Assembly: GCF_964355755.1 (NCBI RefSeq)
Contig: NC_092673.1
Span: 1,183,001-1,247,000, forward strand
Source: Antedon mediterranea
Taxonomy: Eukaryota; Echinodermata; Crinoidea; Comatulida; Antedonidae
DNA length: 64,000 nucleotides
Direction: 5' to 3'
Within the stretch, counting starts at the first letter, position 1; each line of letters starts with the position of its first letter. The notes under the pieces were generated by a model. That model did not search any database and was not told where the DNA came from. It worked only from the letters and a program-made list of their open reading frames with translations. Position numbers and translations under genes: made by a program. Shown piece by piece: positions 62,101 through 64,000 of the stretch.

Positions 62101-62868
62101 TTGTGGACGATGAATTTAGATCTTCCCCGAGATCTTCCTTCAAGATCTTACACCCCGAATTTTCGATATTTTCTTGATTATTGAGTTTTTCTAACATACT
62201 TTTCAACCATCCTGAAAAGTTAATATGATTTTGATCGAAGGACGTTTTTATCCTATCTTTAATTGGCTTTCTATTTCTGGTGTAAACTATCATATCCGAT
62301 GCTTTGCTTTGAACGTGTTGCAAGCTCCTTTCTGGGGTTAATCCAAGACTGCATGATGGTAGTTCACTCATATAACCATTTTTGGTTGAGTTTTGAATAT
62401 AAGAATTTGAAACGTCATTATTATCACCACGACGATTGGCTGTAACGTGAGGTTTTAATTTATTTTCATGATTGGTGTCTGAAAAATTTAAAATGGAAAC
62501 ATTTGGATGATTTGAAGATGGGCATATGATCTCTTTCATTGGTAAGCTGCAGTTAAGTAACAGTTTTTTAGCATTACATGAATTTTGTTGTAGGCCTATT
62601 GATGAGTTGCAACCTGCATCTGGGGAAAAACAAACAATACTTTATCAATATAATATAGGGCCTACTGCGAGGCCTAACTAAGGCCTACTGTAGGCTTAGC
62701 CTAGTGCCAGCCTAGGCCTAGCCTAGGCTACACACATTCATAAACCTTTTTTTTAATTTTAAAATTTACTAGCTTTTTAAAAGTTTTTATGGAGTACTAG
62801 TCAAAATGTTACTTACTTGCTTTAATTAGTTGGGTTTCCGTTGGAATGGATATATCAAATAAATCCAT
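59123..62868 (-). CDS. SOX30: SOX30 (SoxH) HMG-box transcription factor
   Basis: Five coding exons on the minus strand: 62868-62817, 62619-61132, 60812-60594, 60277-60018, 59701-59123. All are GT-AG and in phase, 865 residues. The HMG box lies at about residues 521-592 and is split by the third intron. It starts KRPMNAFMVWAKEHRPILA and continues through SQISVKLGEMWNALPKDQK to GWVYQPRPAKKRR. The IS-V-LG and GWVYQPRP segments point to SoxH/SOX30 rather than SoxB-F. The long N-terminal part (exon 2, 496 codons) is Ser/Asn/Thr-rich and disordered; the C-terminus has an acidic run (DDDDEDEF). SOX30 binds the minor groove at ACAAT-type sites and controls late male germ-cell genes in vertebrates; the role here is inferred by family only. 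A MITE copy interrupts intron 3 and another intron 2. Confidence 0.94.
59810..59936. repeat. Imperfect tandem duplication, about 65-70 bp
   Basis: atatttggtggtaaa...ttattaagtaagaatttta occurs twice in SOX30 intron 4. Confidence 0.85.
60306..60437. mobile_element. Main MITE family, copy
   Basis: attaagctctgtctacacca through tgtgcccatatatggacatg to caaactagtttgacagaact. It lies in SOX30 intron 3. Confidence 0.82.
60975..61090. mobile_element. Main MITE family, degraded copy
   Basis: aaagctctgcctacattatc, then gtagtgatatgacatcacca and gggcacatcacatg; the right terminus is lost. It lies in SOX30 intron 2, about 40 bp from the exon 2 donor. Confidence 0.75.
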
Positions 62869-64000
62869 CGAATTGCCTTTGTTGAACTTTACAAAACTAT
62901 CTTGTCGCCGTAGGATTTGCACAAAAAATGGTTAATGTTTGCTATCGAATTTGGTTACCAAAGCAAGTTTCTTAGTTACAAGTCGCGTTTAGAATGCGCG
63001 TTTTTGACGCGTGTCGAGCAATTCCGCCTGATACCATCTGATGGTGAATCAATCTGTTTTAAGAAAAATCAACAATGAAAATTGATTATTTAACCTTTTA
63101 TGAAGCCCACAACTGCGATGATCCTCACGCCGTATGTATCTAAAGAAACAATATCTCAACTAGCGCACACGTCTGACCTGTCGCGGTTCTGGAAGTACAA
63201 TGATCTTAGCGGACACTGGTCGTGCCTCTCATGGGAACCCGGAAGTTGCGTCACTGTTGATATGGTAGAATTAACTTTTACCCTTATATAATGTTGTTTT
63301 AGTAACATAAGTGAATTCTTTCTAGCAACGTGCGTCTTTGCGCATAAAGTCAGTAAGTTAATTAATATGATGACGTTTACGAATTCTTAGTTACAAGTCG
63401 CGCATTTAGCATGTGCGCAATGTTAACGCCGCGTGTAATTCTAACAAGTCGCGTTTAGCTTGTGCGCACATGCTAAACGCGACTTGTTTTTTTTTATAAA
63501 TACAATAGTTTTGACAGTAGAATTACTTTTCTTTAAGTAAAATCGTCTTTTAATAATAAACAATATTGATATAGCGCCTAATGGATCACAGACCCCTCTA
63601 GGTGCTTTACATTAGACCCTAACTAATGGTAACATAACAATAGTATTAATAATGACTCGTGACTTGTTGCGGTATTATGAATCATTTTCCAATTTAGGCC
63701 TAATAACCCCCTTATTCACGAAGTCTAGCCTTTCTCTGTACAGGTGCTATTGACGTATTCAAATTCGCACCAGGTGTTACGTCACCGCCCCACAATACAG
63801 TGTTCGTTTTAAGCAATACGTTGCCTACTACAACGTGAAACAAGCTTGATATGAAAAATAGTGTAGTGTAAAGCTTCAAAACGGCAGAAATCAAGGTAAG
63901 AATTTTATTAAAACGTGGCCTATATGGTTTTATTATCTTATCGTGCATGTAATATAGTTATTAAATGTAATTTTAACAATTAATTTCGCTGGATATATCT
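62869..64000. other. SOX30 upstream region, no supported gene
   Basis: Contains three related segments with acaagtcgcg and taaacgcgac (about 62974, 63390, 63442-63488), the last a strong hairpin. A dispersed-repeat fragment (tatagcgcct...tctaggtgctttac, about 63570-63620) follows. A 63-codon plus-strand frame at 63100 has no recognisable domain. Confidence 0.5.
63442..63488. repeat. GC-rich hairpin, 17-bp arms
   Basis: aacaagtcgcgtttagc and its exact inverse flank a loop of about 12 bases (ttgtgcgcacat, itself partly palindromic). A third copy of the arm lies upstream of SOX30 at about 62975. Confidence 0.85.

Noticed and set aside
63100-63291. 63-codon plus-strand frame upstream of SOX30
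   Set aside because: Short, no domain, no splice partner, and no clear polyadenylation or promoter signal.

Overview
The window is nuclear DNA of an animal. Genes are split by many GT-AG introns, the DNA is AT-rich, and introns and spacers are full of short inverted-repeat elements and tandem repeats. The palindromic octamer TAGGCCTA and its variants recur throughout. The gene set and this repeat style suggest an invertebrate deuterostome, most likely an echinoderm (a crinoid-like genome is my guess). The species cannot be fixed from the sequence alone.

Layout: (1) 1-1.1 kb, minus: an intact single-exon gene derived from a Tc1/IS630-type transposase with its catalytic residues replaced and a CtBP-type motif at the N-terminus. 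(2) 3.9-4.7 kb, plus, and 12.7-13.5 kb, minus: two unrecognised single-exon genes, facing each other, that share a short C-terminal motif. (3) 18.4-19.0 kb, minus: a NAT8/camello-like GNAT acetyltransferase. (4) 20.2-23.9 kb, plus: NHLRC2, complete in 8 coding exons. (5) 25.5-40.5 kb, minus: PDCD4, complete in 10 coding exons. (6) 42.9-58.5 kb, plus: DHX34, complete in 26 coding exons. (7) 59.1-62.9 kb, minus: SOX30 (SoxH), complete in 5 coding exons. I checked splice phases by hand for all four multi-exon genes and every reading frame closes.

NHLRC2 and PDCD4 are convergent, PDCD4 and DHX34 are divergent across about 2.4 kb, and DHX34 and SOX30 are convergent with polyadenylation signals about 0.2 kb apart. 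The neighbours have separate jobs (a thioredoxin-like/NHL protein, an eIF4A inhibitor, a nonsense-mediated-decay helicase, a germ-line HMG transcription factor). I see no pathway cluster or operon.

The rest is mobile and repeated DNA: a dominant MITE family with about 17 copies, a second MITE family with a GCAACGCAAG terminus, Harbinger-like elements with GGGCCTGTT-type ends, foldback hairpins, LINE and SINE relics, and at least ten tandem arrays. The items most worth following are the transposase-derived gene, a MITE fragment that forms a perfect in-frame candidate exon inside PDCD4, a minisatellite that supplies branch-point-like sequences to the last exon of DHX34, and a hammerhead-like core inside a perfect inverted repeat.
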